DNA of 64,000 nt, taken from NCBI GenBank assembly GCA_015232455.1, contig JADFZQ010000019.1:1-64000 (forward strand), in the 5' to 3' direction. The notes under the pieces are model-generated. The model made no database searches. It worked only from the letters and a program-made list of their open reading frames with translations, and had not been told where the DNA came from. A program made the translations under genes and the position numbers. This DNA is from Desulfamplus sp. (GTDB taxonomy: Bacteria > Desulfobacterota > Desulfobacteria > Desulfobacterales > Desulfobacteraceae). Below are positions 9,127-17,402 of the stretch, piece by piece (the first letter of the stretch is position 1; each line of letters begins with the position of its first letter).

Positions 9127-9230
9127 AAATTGATTTTACTGAACCTAAGAAGAGAAGCTGGAGATCGAACAATATGATAACAGGCTGGAGATGGAACACT
9201 CTGATTTATGCCAGCGAGGTATCTGTATGA
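9123..9230 (+). CDS. Micro-ORF (35 residues) coupled between the livM and livG homologues
   Basis: A 35-codon frame lies in what would otherwise be an untranslated 100-base gap. Its ATG overlaps the permease stop in ATGA (9123-9126) and its stop overlaps the ATPase start in ATGA (9227-9230). GAGGGG lies just upstream. The peptide is basic and Trp-rich (three Trp) and resembles nothing I know. The double four-base overlap suggests it is translated so that ribosomes re-initiate on the ATPase gene. It may have only this coupling role, or it may be a remnant of a longer permease tail. Confidence 0.5.
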   Translation: MKIDFTEPKKRSWRSNNMITGWRWNTLIYASEVSV

Positions 9231-9952
9231 AAATATTGGAAGTGCGTAATCTTGTTATGAGATTTGGCGGTCTTACCGCAGTTGACAGCCTCAATCTTTC
9301 TATTGAGCCAGGAGAAATCCTTGCCCTGATCGGACCAAACGGTGCGGGAAAATCAACAGCGTTCAACTGCATTGCCGGACTCTATACACCCAGCGAAGGG
9401 ACAATCCAGTTCAACGGACTGGTGATTAACCGGAAAAAACCTTGGGATTTATGCAAAATAGGACTTGCAAGAACATTCCAGATCGTTAAACCGTTTGCTT
9501 CAAAAAGCGTTCTCTATAATGTAACGGTGGGTGCATTTGCCACAACAGACAAAATAGATGAGGCTGAAGAGAAAGCTCTTGCTGTTCTGAGAACTCTTCA
9601 TTTTGAAAGCAAAAAAGATGTAAGAGCAGGAAATCTCACCATTGCAGATCGTAAACGTCTTGAAATTGCAAGAGCACTTGCCACACAGCCAACTCTTCTG
9701 CTTCTTGATGAGGTGATGGCAGGACTTCGACCATCTGAGGTTGATGAGATGGTTGAGGTGATACAACTGCTCCGTTCAACAGGTATAACTATATTTGTCA
9801 TTGAACATATCATGCGGGCAATCATGGCACTATCTGATCGAATTGTGGTTATTCAGTTCGGAAAAAAGATTGCAGAAGGGACTCCAAAGGAGATTGCTTC
9901 CAACGAGAATGTAATCAAGGCATATTTAGGAGATGAATATGACGCTGCTTGA
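9227..9952 (+). CDS. Amino-acid ABC transporter ATP-binding protein (LivG-like)
   Basis: Cytoplasmic ATPase of 241 residues. Walker A is GPNGAGKST, Walker B is LLLLDEVMAGL, and the H-loop sits in FVIEHIM. The signature region reads LTIADRKRLE, a departure from the usual LSYGQQR but common in LivG-type proteins. I chose the ATG at 9227, which has GAGG upstream and overlaps the micro-ORF stop; the frame is open back to 9191. Its last 14 bases overlap the next ATPase gene. Energises the transporter together with that protein. Confidence 0.9.
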   Translation: MKILEVRNLVMRFGGLTAVDSLNLSIEPGEILALIGPNGAGKSTAFNCIAGLYTPSEGTIQFNGLVINRKKPWDLCKIGLARTFQIVKPFASKSVLYNVTVGAFATTDKIDEAEEKALAVLRTLHFESKKDVRAGNLTIADRKRLEIARALATQPTLLLLDEVMAGLRPSEVDEMVEVIQLLRSTGITIFVIEHIMRAIMALSDRIVVIQFGKKIAEGTPKEIASNENVIKAYLGDEYDAA

Positions 9953-10649
9953 AGTCAATAATATAGATGTATTCTACGGTGATGTTCAGGTGATTTTTGA
10001 TCTTTCTCTTCATATCAATGAGGGGGAGGTGGTGAGCATCATTGGAGGCAATGGGGCAGGAAAATCAACTCTTTTGAGAACCATCTCAGGTCTTTTGCAA
10101 CCTGCAAACGGGAGCATCACCTTTGACGGCACATCTGTCCATAATCTGCCTCCTGAAGATATTGTCGAACATGGCATTGTTCATGTCCCTGAAGGAAGAC
10201 GGCTCTTTTCTTTGATGAGCATCAAGGACAATCTGATTGTTGGAGCCTACAATAAACGGGCAACACCGAACACTGCCAAAACCCTTGAATATGTATATTC
10301 ACTTCTGCCACGTCTGTATGAGAGAGAACAGCAGATTGCAATGACCCTTTCAGGTGGAGAGCAGCAGATGGTTGCAATCGGGCGGGGATTGATGGCAATG
10401 CCAAGAATTTTGATGCTTGACGAGCCCTCTTTAGGGCTTGCCCCTGTCTTGATTAAGGATATATTCCAGACTGTTCGGGAGATTGCAAATAAGGGGACAA
10501 CGGTTCTGCTGGTTGAACAGGATGTGAACCACTCCCTCAATCTCAGCGATCGGGGATATGTACTTGAACACGGCAGGGTTGTCATGGAGGGGGCTGCCAA
10601 AGCCCTGCTTAAAGACCCCCATGTCAAGGAAGCGTATTTGGGACTTTAA
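9939..10649 (+). CDS. Amino-acid ABC transporter ATP-binding protein (LivF-like)
   Basis: Second ATPase, 236 residues. Walker A is GGNGAGKST, the signature is LSGGEQQM, Walker B is ILMLDEPSLGLAP, and the switch His lies beyond LLVEQDVNHS. The DIVEHGIVHVPEGRRLF segment is diagnostic of LivF. Of two in-frame ATGs (9933, 9939) the second has TTAGGAG at the better distance. It closes the transporter set; the next gene is about 200 bases away behind a palindromic repeat. Confidence 0.92.
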   Translation: MTLLEVNNIDVFYGDVQVIFDLSLHINEGEVVSIIGGNGAGKSTLLRTISGLLQPANGSITFDGTSVHNLPPEDIVEHGIVHVPEGRRLFSLMSIKDNLIVGAYNKRATPNTAKTLEYVYSLLPRLYEREQQIAMTLSGGEQQMVAIGRGLMAMPRILMLDEPSLGLAPVLIKDIFQTVREIANKGTTVLLVEQDVNHSLNLSDRGYVLEHGRVVMEGAAKALLKDPHVKEAYLGL

Positions 10650-10736
10650 AACTAACATTGTTAAACTTGATTAACCCCATTTTACTACGCAGGGTTGTTA
10701 AATTCTAACCTAAATCCTCTTTTAATCAACGCATAG

Positions 10737-10764
10737 GTAGAGACACACGGTCGTGCGTCTCTAC
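10737..10764. repeat. 28-bp palindrome of the GTAGAGAC...GTCTCTAC type
   Basis: GTAGAGACACACGGTCGTGC followed by GTCTCTAC folds into an almost perfect hairpin. A closely related 28-base copy occurs at 22871-22898. Such palindromes are widespread, non-coding and dispersed. It lies in the gap before the oxidoreductase. Confidence 0.65.
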
Positions 10765-10858
10765 GTTTAATAATAAATTTCAATAGAATCTAACAGCCCT
10801 GCCTGTTACTACGTGGATTGGATGGGCTGAAACATTGCAAAAAAGGACGGAGGATGCC

Positions 10859-12733
10859 ATGTACGGTTTTTTCAACAGAATACTGATTATTGATCTTAAC
10901 AACAGAACTTTCAATGTTGAGACTCTCCCCCAAGAGGTTTATCAGACATATCTCGGCGGCAAGGGTATAGCTTCATATCTTTTATACAAGATGAATCCTG
11001 CTGGTGTTGACCCGCTCTCTCCTGAAAATCATATCATTTTTGCAACAGGACCAGTGAGCCAGAGTATTGTATGGGGATCGTCAAGATATGGTGTATTTAC
11101 AAAATCTCCACAGACAGGTTTTTATTCAGAATCATATTCAGGAGGTAAAACGCCTGAAGCCGTGGATGCCGCAGGTTATGATGCTATTGTAATACATGGA
11201 GCCTGTGATCGACCAACCGTTTTGGGCATCGGGCCCGAAGAAGTTCTGTTCCATGATGCAGGCGATATATGGGGAATGGAAACCTATGCTGCCGAAGATG
11301 CTGTGCTTGAACGGTTTGCAGGCAGGGACTGTAAAGAGAGTTCAAAGCATACTGACCCGGCTGATTGCAAAGACCATTCAACAGATTCCATGAGTGTTTC
11401 AATGTATAAACAGGATGTTGCAGGGTATAAAAAGAAGGGGGCGGTTGTAATCGGTCCTGCTGCTGAAAATCTTGTTGCTTTCGGAGTCATTGAAAATGAT
11501 TACTGGAGATCCGCAGGTCGCACCGGTGTGGGCACTGTTCTGGGTTCAAAAAAAATCAAGGGGCTTGTATTTTATGGAGATCGGAAACGCACCCTATTTT
11601 CCGGAAATGAAGTTAGGGCATTGAGTAAGAAAATTACTGTGCAATCAAAAGATAACCCCGGAGTTAAAGCCTATAAAAGCATGGGTACGCCTATGATGGT
11701 GAAAATCCTGAACAACGCCAAAGCATTCCCGACAAGATACTGGTCTGCCGGTACATGTGATCACTTTGAAGATATCGGTGCAGATGCCCTGCATACAAAG
11801 TGTGCTGTCACCCCTCATGCCTGTGCAAAGTGCCTGATGGCCTGTGGCCGCCTGAGCACTGTCAAGAGTGGGAGACATGCGGGTCTTAAAATTGAAGGAC
11901 CGGAATATGAAACCATCTATGCCTTTGGCGGGCTTTGTATGATTCAAAGCATTGAAGAGATATGTTATCTCAACGATCTGTGCGACAGGCTGGGTATGGA
12001 CACCATCACAGCCGGCAATCTGTGTGCCTTTACAATGGAGGCGGTTGAGAGGGGAAAAGTTGAATGTGATATCACATGGGGCGATGCTGATGCCACTGCA
12101 CGGCTTTTAAGACAGATTGCCATGAGGGAAGGTATCGGCGATCTTCTGGCTAAAGGGATAAAACCTGTCGCATTCGCCTGGGGACTTGAAGATATTGCGG
12201 TTCATACCAAAGGTATGGAACCTGCCGGTTACGATCCCCGTGTGTTAAAGGGTATGGGACTTGCCTACGCCACATCTGACAGAGGAGCTTGCCATCTGAG
12301 AGCCACATTTTACAAACCTGAACTCTCAGGAATGATCCCGCCGGAACAGATTCAAAACAAGGCTGATCTTTTTCTTGATTTTGAGGATCGCCTCACTCTT
12401 TTTGACACTCTGATCCTTTGCCGTTTCTACAGAGATCTTTACACGTGGGACGGTCTTGGAGAGATGGTTCATGCGGTAACAGGACTGGATGGCGACAGAA
12501 GTTCATTAAAACGTATTGCTGATGAAGTCAGCAATGTTGTGCGTGCGTTTAACCTGCAAGAAGGGCTTAAACCTGAAGATGACCGACTGCCTAAGGGGCT
12601 TTACCGTGAACTAAAACGAAGCGGCCATAACCAGTTGAAAGAGGAAGAACTTGAACAGATGCTAAAGGATTATTACCGGCTCAGAGGGTGGGATGAGCAA
12701 GGGCAGCCTGCCAAACCTGTTGTATTCTTTTGA
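10859..12733 (+). CDS. Aldehyde:ferredoxin oxidoreductase (tungsten-type)
   Basis: Tungstopterin Fe-S enzyme oxidising aldehydes to acids with ferredoxin, 624 residues, the usual AOR length. Family motifs include YLGGKGIASYLLY, GPVSQSIVWGSSRYGVF and the 4Fe-4S ligands C322-x2-C325-x3-C329 with a distal Cys near 521. I chose the ATG at 10859, preceded by GGAGG; an alternative TTG upstream has no such support. An internal stretch around 160-190 (between the first and second pterin-binding halves) looks like a hydrophilic insertion. Coming after an aminotransferase and an amino-acid transporter, it probably removes semialdehyde or keto-acid-derived aldehyde; it may have its own promoter. Confidence 0.9.
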   Translation: MYGFFNRILIIDLNNRTFNVETLPQEVYQTYLGGKGIASYLLYKMNPAGVDPLSPENHIIFATGPVSQSIVWGSSRYGVFTKSPQTGFYSESYSGGKTPEAVDAAGYDAIVIHGACDRPTVLGIGPEEVLFHDAGDIWGMETYAAEDAVLERFAGRDCKESSKHTDPADCKDHSTDSMSVSMYKQDVAGYKKKGAVVIGPAAENLVAFGVIENDYWRSAGRTGVGTVLGSKKIKGLVFYGDRKRTLFSGNEVRALSKKITVQSKDNPGVKAYKSMGTPMMVKILNNAKAFPTRYWSAGTCDHFEDIGADALHTKCAVTPHACAKCLMACGRLSTVKSGRHAGLKIEGPEYETIYAFGGLCMIQSIEEICYLNDLCDRLGMDTITAGNLCAFTMEAVERGKVECDITWGDADATARLLRQIAMREGIGDLLAKGIKPVAFAWGLEDIAVHTKGMEPAGYDPRVLKGMGLAYATSDRGACHLRATFYKPELSGMIPPEQIQNKADLFLDFEDRLTLFDTLILCRFYRDLYTWDGLGEMVHAVTGLDGDRSSLKRIADEVSNVVRAFNLQEGLKPEDDRLPKGLYRELKRSGHNQLKEEELEQMLKDYYRLRGWDEQGQPAKPVVFF

Positions 12734-12753
12734 AGAAGGTGTTTCATAACAGC

Positions 12754-12767
12754 CAGTTTTAAAACTG
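12754..12767. terminator. Palindrome between convergent genes, possible terminator
   Basis: CAGTTTTAAAACTG is a perfect 14-base palindrome followed by TTTTG, 21 bases after the oxidoreductase stop and before the convergent glycosyltransferase end. A weak terminator is plausible; the absence of a real loop lowers confidence. Confidence 0.35.
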
Positions 12768-12887
12768 TTTTGTTGAACCACCGCCATAATAAAAACGGAT
12801 AAGAGTCTGATTGTTTTGGCGAGATAAAAACTTGTGATGTTCTGACAATACCCTCTTGTTGTGTGAAAAAACATGATGATGATGTGA

Positions 12888-14507
12888 TTATGGTTCAAGG
12901 TGTTCTCGCTGTATAATATTAATCAAGGTTTGAATATAACTCAACAAAGGCTGTAAAACAAAAGCTGTGAATGGTGCCACTATAATCATCAGCAGAGTAG
13001 CTGTATCCTCTACCCAATACCCTGTGAGTTTATAAAGTATAAGAACCTTATATGACAGAAGAACAGACCAACTAAGAGTTATTCCGGCTCTATTGAGAGT
13101 AAATGGCAGTAATGCCACGAGATATAGTGCATACCATGGGTAAAGGGTGGGAGTCAGAACAAGAAAGAGAAATGCAAACATGAAAAAAGCGTTCATTGTT
13201 GCCTGTAATCCATTGGATTCATAACATTTCTGCCTTTGAAGTTTTTCTTCTTTATAAAGATTTAGAACTATCATGGCTGTAGTAAAAACAAAAATAAGGA
13301 CAATGATCAGACGTGAAGCTTCTCCTGAACAGGTCATTTGACGCAACATCCTGAAAACAAATCCTGAAAATTCCCAGTTTTGCAGATATTTATTAAGAGT
13401 TACAAGGCTGTTGACCATATCTGGACAGAACGGAATAATTAACATCACCATGAACACAGCACAGCTTGCCATTGCCGGAAAAATTGCAGACTTTTTTGAT
13501 TTTGCAATATCGTTAATGTTCACTATCTCTCTCCTGCCTGATTGAATCAGAAATAGCCAGCACGGAAGGAACATAAGAGGTATCCATTTAGTCAAAATGG
13601 ACAACCCCATAAATAATCCTGCAAAAAGTTGAGCTAAAATTGAACTGTTCCAAACATTCCTGCTCTGCCAACTCTTTTTTACAATCCTATAGCCATCTTC
13701 TCGGCAATAGATTGCCAAAAATATCGCCATTAAAAGAAAAAATATCGCTGCTCCATCAATATGACCAGATGCTGCTATTTCAAGAACTGGTAGAGGATGC
13801 CATGCGTAGATGGTGGCATAGGAAGCGGATAATTTCATTTTCTTAAGAATTTGGATAATTAAAAGGCAAGATAGCGTATCCATGATGATCAGAACTATTT
13901 TTATTCCTATAAAGTTAGTTTTGGTGTTCAAAGCACAATCAATAAAGCTGCCAATTCCAAAAATTATTTGTGCTGCTGGCGGATAGATGGTTGTAAGTTC
14001 AGGGTGGTTCACTAATGGGAGCAGCTTTGATATTGTAGGGTATATATTTTTAATAGCATCTAAATAGCCCAGAACGATTGATGAATTGACGAAACTCTCT
14101 GTTTTTTTCATAGCTTCCAATATCTCAAGAGGGCTATAGCTGTAGGGATTATGCCCATTAATAAGCATAACTCCATCAAGAGAGTAGCGATAAATATCAT
14201 CTGACAGAGTTGGGGTATGGAAAAGGAACATCAAGCGTAGTAGAATCGCAAAAACAATGATAAATCCAGCAGAGAACTCTCTTGTGCTTGCGTGTTTTAC
14301 GCTTGGATTTTTTGTGTTGGTATAAAACTCTAAATTAGAATGATTTGACAATAGCTGCAAAATGGTGAGCAGTATGACAATAAAGGCTGATATGCCTACC
14401 ATTTCAGGAATGGCAGAGGCGATATCAGCCTTTATTGAAAGAGACAGAAAAGATAAAAAGATTAGGAATGGAATCAAATTTATCTCGGTAATTCTAATGT
14501 TGAACAT
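12888..14507 (-). CDS. GT87/DUF2029-type polyprenyl-phosphate-dependent glycosyltransferase
   Basis: Integral membrane protein of 539 residues with about ten to twelve hydrophobic segments. The motif DDIYRYSLDGVMLINGHNPY, in the first periplasmic loop, is characteristic of GT87 and related GT-C mannosyl or glucosyltransferases that use lipid-linked sugars; the acidic pair is the probable catalytic site. ILTKWIPL and TPTLYPWYALYL support this. It lies 27 bases after the outer-membrane barrel gene on the same strand and belongs to an envelope cluster containing two GT2 enzymes. The acceptor is unknown. Confidence 0.75.
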   Translation of the reverse strand: MFNIRITEINLIPFLIFLSFLSLSIKADIASAIPEMVGISAFIVILLTILQLLSNHSNLEFYTNTKNPSVKHASTREFSAGFIIVFAILLRLMFLFHTPTLSDDIYRYSLDGVMLINGHNPYSYSPLEILEAMKKTESFVNSSIVLGYLDAIKNIYPTISKLLPLVNHPELTTIYPPAAQIIFGIGSFIDCALNTKTNFIGIKIVLIIMDTLSCLLIIQILKKMKLSASYATIYAWHPLPVLEIAASGHIDGAAIFFLLMAIFLAIYCREDGYRIVKKSWQSRNVWNSSILAQLFAGLFMGLSILTKWIPLMFLPCWLFLIQSGRREIVNINDIAKSKKSAIFPAMASCAVFMVMLIIPFCPDMVNSLVTLNKYLQNWEFSGFVFRMLRQMTCSGEASRLIIVLIFVFTTAMIVLNLYKEEKLQRQKCYESNGLQATMNAFFMFAFLFLVLTPTLYPWYALYLVALLPFTLNRAGITLSWSVLLSYKVLILYKLTGYWVEDTATLLMIIVAPFTAFVLQPLLSYIQTLINIIQREHLEP

Positions 14508-14534
14508 TGTCTGTGTGGATATAAAATCAGAACA

Positions 14535-15386
14535 TTACGGTTGAAAACTTAAAGCCAATGTCCAAGTATCGCCTTTAGCTGTTGATTCACCGCATAATGG
14601 CGAAGTATAGCCAAGCTCAAGCCCCCATTTTGTATTCAATTTATAGCCAACTGTCAGATCAAGTTTGGTTAAGTCATATTCAAAAGTGGCGGTTGGGTTT
14701 CCGTAATTATCAACTTGATTGTTGCCATTTCCTGCACTGATTAGTCCATCAATTTTTGCCCTTGTGTAGAACTCTTTGCCAAGATCAGAGCCAACTTCAA
14801 TAAGATAACGAAATTCATCAGAAGGCTCTTCAAATCGCCAGCGATAAGCAGATTCTAAATTTATATACCCCGGAATTATTGACCAGAGAGAACGACCATA
14901 GAGCAATCTTACTTCATAATCATACTGACCATTACCAAGGGGAAGAGCATCATCTTTATCGTAAAGTTCAGGTGCTTTTACCATACTTTGAAGAGAGAAA
15001 ACTCCAATTTTGCCTGAATAGAGTTGATAACGTAATCCAAGATCGAAATCCCCAGCTCCTCGTGTATCGTAAATAAAACGATCATCTTCTTTTTGTAAAT
15101 CTTTATAGTAGATTGAGGCAATAGCGGTCAATTGGTCAATTATTCCGTATTCCATATAATAATTGAGGTTAAAGTCACGAAATTCACCGTTTGATGCCAT
15201 AGCTCTGCTGTTGCCGTCATTGTCAAATTCTTTATCAGCAAAATAGTAATTTGCTGATAAACGGTGATAACTATTACCTTGTTCCATAGTCCAAGCTCCA
15301 GCAAATAAATTGGAATTGCTGAAAATAACCAAAAACAGAACAGCAATACAGTTATTTAATAGATAATTTAAAGTGCTATTTTTCAC
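14535..15386 (-). CDS. Probable outer-membrane beta-barrel protein
   Basis: 283 residues with an N-terminal signal peptide (hydrophobic to about 28, NLFAGAW). The rest alternates polar and hydrophobic residues with many aromatic girdles (YHRLSANYYF, LNYYMEYGII, LGLRYQLYSG, LTVGYKLNTKWGLELGYT), the pattern of a transmembrane barrel. It resembles transporter-like barrels of the phenol-degradation MetA type, though I cannot assign a specific family. The start is GTG, chosen because AGGAGG lies nine bases upstream. It lies 39 bases downstream of the Fe-S/VTT fusion gene and is probably cotranscribed with it and the glycosyltransferase. Confidence 0.65.
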   Translation of the reverse strand: MKNSTLNYLLNNCIAVLFLVIFSNSNLFAGAWTMEQGNSYHRLSANYYFADKEFDNDGNSRAMASNGEFRDFNLNYYMEYGIIDQLTAIASIYYKDLQKEDDRFIYDTRGAGDFDLGLRYQLYSGKIGVFSLQSMVKAPELYDKDDALPLGNGQYDYEVRLLYGRSLWSIIPGYINLESAYRWRFEEPSDEFRYLIEVGSDLGKEFYTRAKIDGLISAGNGNNQVDNYGNPTATFEYDLTKLDLTVGYKLNTKWGLELGYTSPLCGESTAKGDTWTLALSFQP

Positions 15387-15425
15387 CAGAAGAATCCTCC
15401 TTAATTTTTTTAGTTTTTAGTGTAT

Positions 15426-17402
15426 TTATGAGTTTTTAGATCGTTTTTTTAATATCATTGGAATTAGTGCAACAAGAAAAATAAGAGCAATACCAACTAC
15501 TAACCCTTTTGAAACATTGCCTCTTAGCAGATCAAGCAAAGAGCTTGAAAATACAACAAAAGCAATACACGCAGGGAGCATAGATATAAATGAGGTTACT
15601 GCATAAGGAATAAACTTTATTGAGGTGAGTCCAAAAGCATAGTTGAGCAGGTTAAACGGGAAAAGAGGAACTAAACGGGTAAAAGCAACAATTTTCCAGC
15701 CGTTTAGTTCAACATCATTGTCTAACTCTCTCCATCGCGAACCTGTTAATTTCGCCTTTATCCAATCTCTTGCAACGTAACGCGAAATCAGAAAAGCTAA
15801 ACTTGCACCAGCAGTTGCACCTGCAATAGTGTAGATAACACCCCATACAGGTCCAAAAATAATCCCTCCAACAATTGTAATTGGGAGTCCTGGAAGAAAT
15901 AGAACAGGGGCAACTGTGTAAATCAAAATATAGATAACAGGGGCAAATATTCCCCAATCTGCAACAGTTTTGCGTAAAGTTTCAGAGTCAAAATGGTCAA
16001 GAACCCCTGAAAATCTGATACTAACAACGGCAGCAGCAATAAAAAGCAAGATTATGATTCTTTTGAGATTAGAACCTTTACTCTTTAGGTTATCAGGGCT
16101 TGCGTTATTTGACATATCTTCAGTAAACCCTCTCTTTCCCGACACAGGCATAAAATCACGCTCCCTTATTACAGCAGCCGGATATTCTTTTCTCAGCTTT
16201 TTTTTCAGACGTATTCGATTCAAATATGTAAAAGGTGCTTTAGCAACCTTACGATTGCCAGCAGCAACCGATTCAGGATAAAACAGAGCATCAATGATAT
16301 GATCTGTAGGAACTTTTTTATTAAGAAAACCTGCACAGCCAGCACAGTAAGTTATAAGATTACACTCGTTATCTTTAGCCTCTTGTCTTCGTATCTCTCC
16401 CCATTTAGATGAAAATTCAGGAGCAACAAACCCGACAGAACCACCTTCACCGCAGCAGAGAGTCTTTTTTTTATTGTGTGGCATCTCTTTAATCTTAAAT
16501 CCTGCTGCTTTTACCAACTCTCGTATAGAATTTTGAATTTCAGGCTCATTTCTCAACACACATGGGTCATGGATTGAAAATAAAGCCTCATTTTTAATTA
16601 ATTTATTTAATCTGCTGCAAGGCTGTGAGCTATCCATTGATTCTATTGGAGAAAAATTTGATTTTGCAGGAAATTTATTAAGTAAGTTAAATATAAGATC
16701 GTTTTGGAGTAAATGCTCGTAAACTGATACCACTTGAAGCGGAGAGCCATAGTTTTTAAAAACTTTATAGCAGTTTGGGCAAAGAACAATTATTGTTTCA
16801 ACGCCATGTTCAATCAACCAAGATCGCATCTCTCCAAACATCTCATTAAAAAAAGATGTTCTCCCAAGATCGTGAGATGGCTTACAGCAACAATCAAGAA
16901 CAATGCCAATTGTCGGCTCTTTAGTTTTAAGAAAGTCATAAAGAGCAAGTGTAGAATCAGAACGTGTGCCAGTAAAGGTGCATCCGGGGAAAAGAGCTAT
17001 TTTGCACCGATCTGGTAGGCTATACCATGAGTATCTTTTGGATGTTCCTGTTTTTTCATAGGCAATAATCGGCTTGTGCTGTGGCAGTGGAGCAATACCA
17101 CAATTTACAGCCTCTCTTCTGATTTCCAAAAACATCTTGTCAGGAGATAATTTTAGAGGGCATAGAGCAGAACAAAGCCCGCATAGACTACACTGATAAG
17201 ATATTTCTAACAAATCTTTATATTTATCTAAATTGGTAATGTTATTTTCTTTAGTAATTGAGGAGAGATACTCTTTTGCTATTTTTCCGGGTGTCCCATA
17301 TTGTTGAAGAAAAGCACATTGAGATACACATACACGGCACTCTTTGCACTCTTTGCTTATAATTTTTGAATTTTCTTTAACTACAAAATCATTGTAATTC
17401 AC
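15426..17402 (-). CDS. CCG-domain Fe-S oxidoreductase fused to a VTT/DedA membrane domain
   Basis: A 658-residue fusion. The N-terminus carries two 4Fe-4S sites (C19-x2-C-x2-C-x3-C and CSLCGLCSALCP near 75-88). Two CCG (HdrB/GlpC-like) modules follow. The first has an atypical DCCCKP in place of CCG, the second is canonical (HDPCVLR, LCCGEGGS, CAGC). From about residue 455 there are five or six membrane helices of the VTT/TVP38 (DedA, SNARE-associated) type, with FLPGLPITIVGGIIFGPVWG and FTRLVPLFPFNLLNYAFG. I chose the GTG at 17402, which has AGGA upstream; a TTG at 17438 has no ribosome site. Its 5' end overlaps the GT2 gene by 14 bases. Inferred role: membrane-anchored thiol or quinol redox chemistry. 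Confidence 0.8.
   Translation of the reverse strand: MNYNDFVVKENSKIISKECKECRVCVSQCAFLQQYGTPGKIAKEYLSSITKENNITNLDKYKDLLEISYQCSLCGLCSALCPLKLSPDKMFLEIRREAVNCGIAPLPQHKPIIAYEKTGTSKRYSWYSLPDRCKIALFPGCTFTGTRSDSTLALYDFLKTKEPTIGIVLDCCCKPSHDLGRTSFFNEMFGEMRSWLIEHGVETIIVLCPNCYKVFKNYGSPLQVVSVYEHLLQNDLIFNLLNKFPAKSNFSPIESMDSSQPCSRLNKLIKNEALFSIHDPCVLRNEPEIQNSIRELVKAAGFKIKEMPHNKKKTLCCGEGGSVGFVAPEFSSKWGEIRRQEAKDNECNLITYCAGCAGFLNKKVPTDHIIDALFYPESVAAGNRKVAKAPFTYLNRIRLKKKLRKEYPAAVIRERDFMPVSGKRGFTEDMSNNASPDNLKSKGSNLKRIIILLFIAAAVVSIRFSGVLDHFDSETLRKTVADWGIFAPVIYILIYTVAPVLFLPGLPITIVGGIIFGPVWGVIYTIAGATAGASLAFLISRYVARDWIKAKLTGSRWRELDNDVELNGWKIVAFTRLVPLFPFNLLNYAFGLTSIKFIPYAVTSFISMLPACIAFVVFSSSLLDLLRGNVSKGLVVGIALIFLVALIPMILKKRSKNS

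Noticed and set aside
10824-10839. GGGCTGAAACATTGCA upstream of the oxidoreductase looks like a sigma-54 promoter
   Set aside because: Spacing is right, but T1, A5 and C6 of the consensus are missing and the start would fall inside the ribosome site, nine bases from the ATG.
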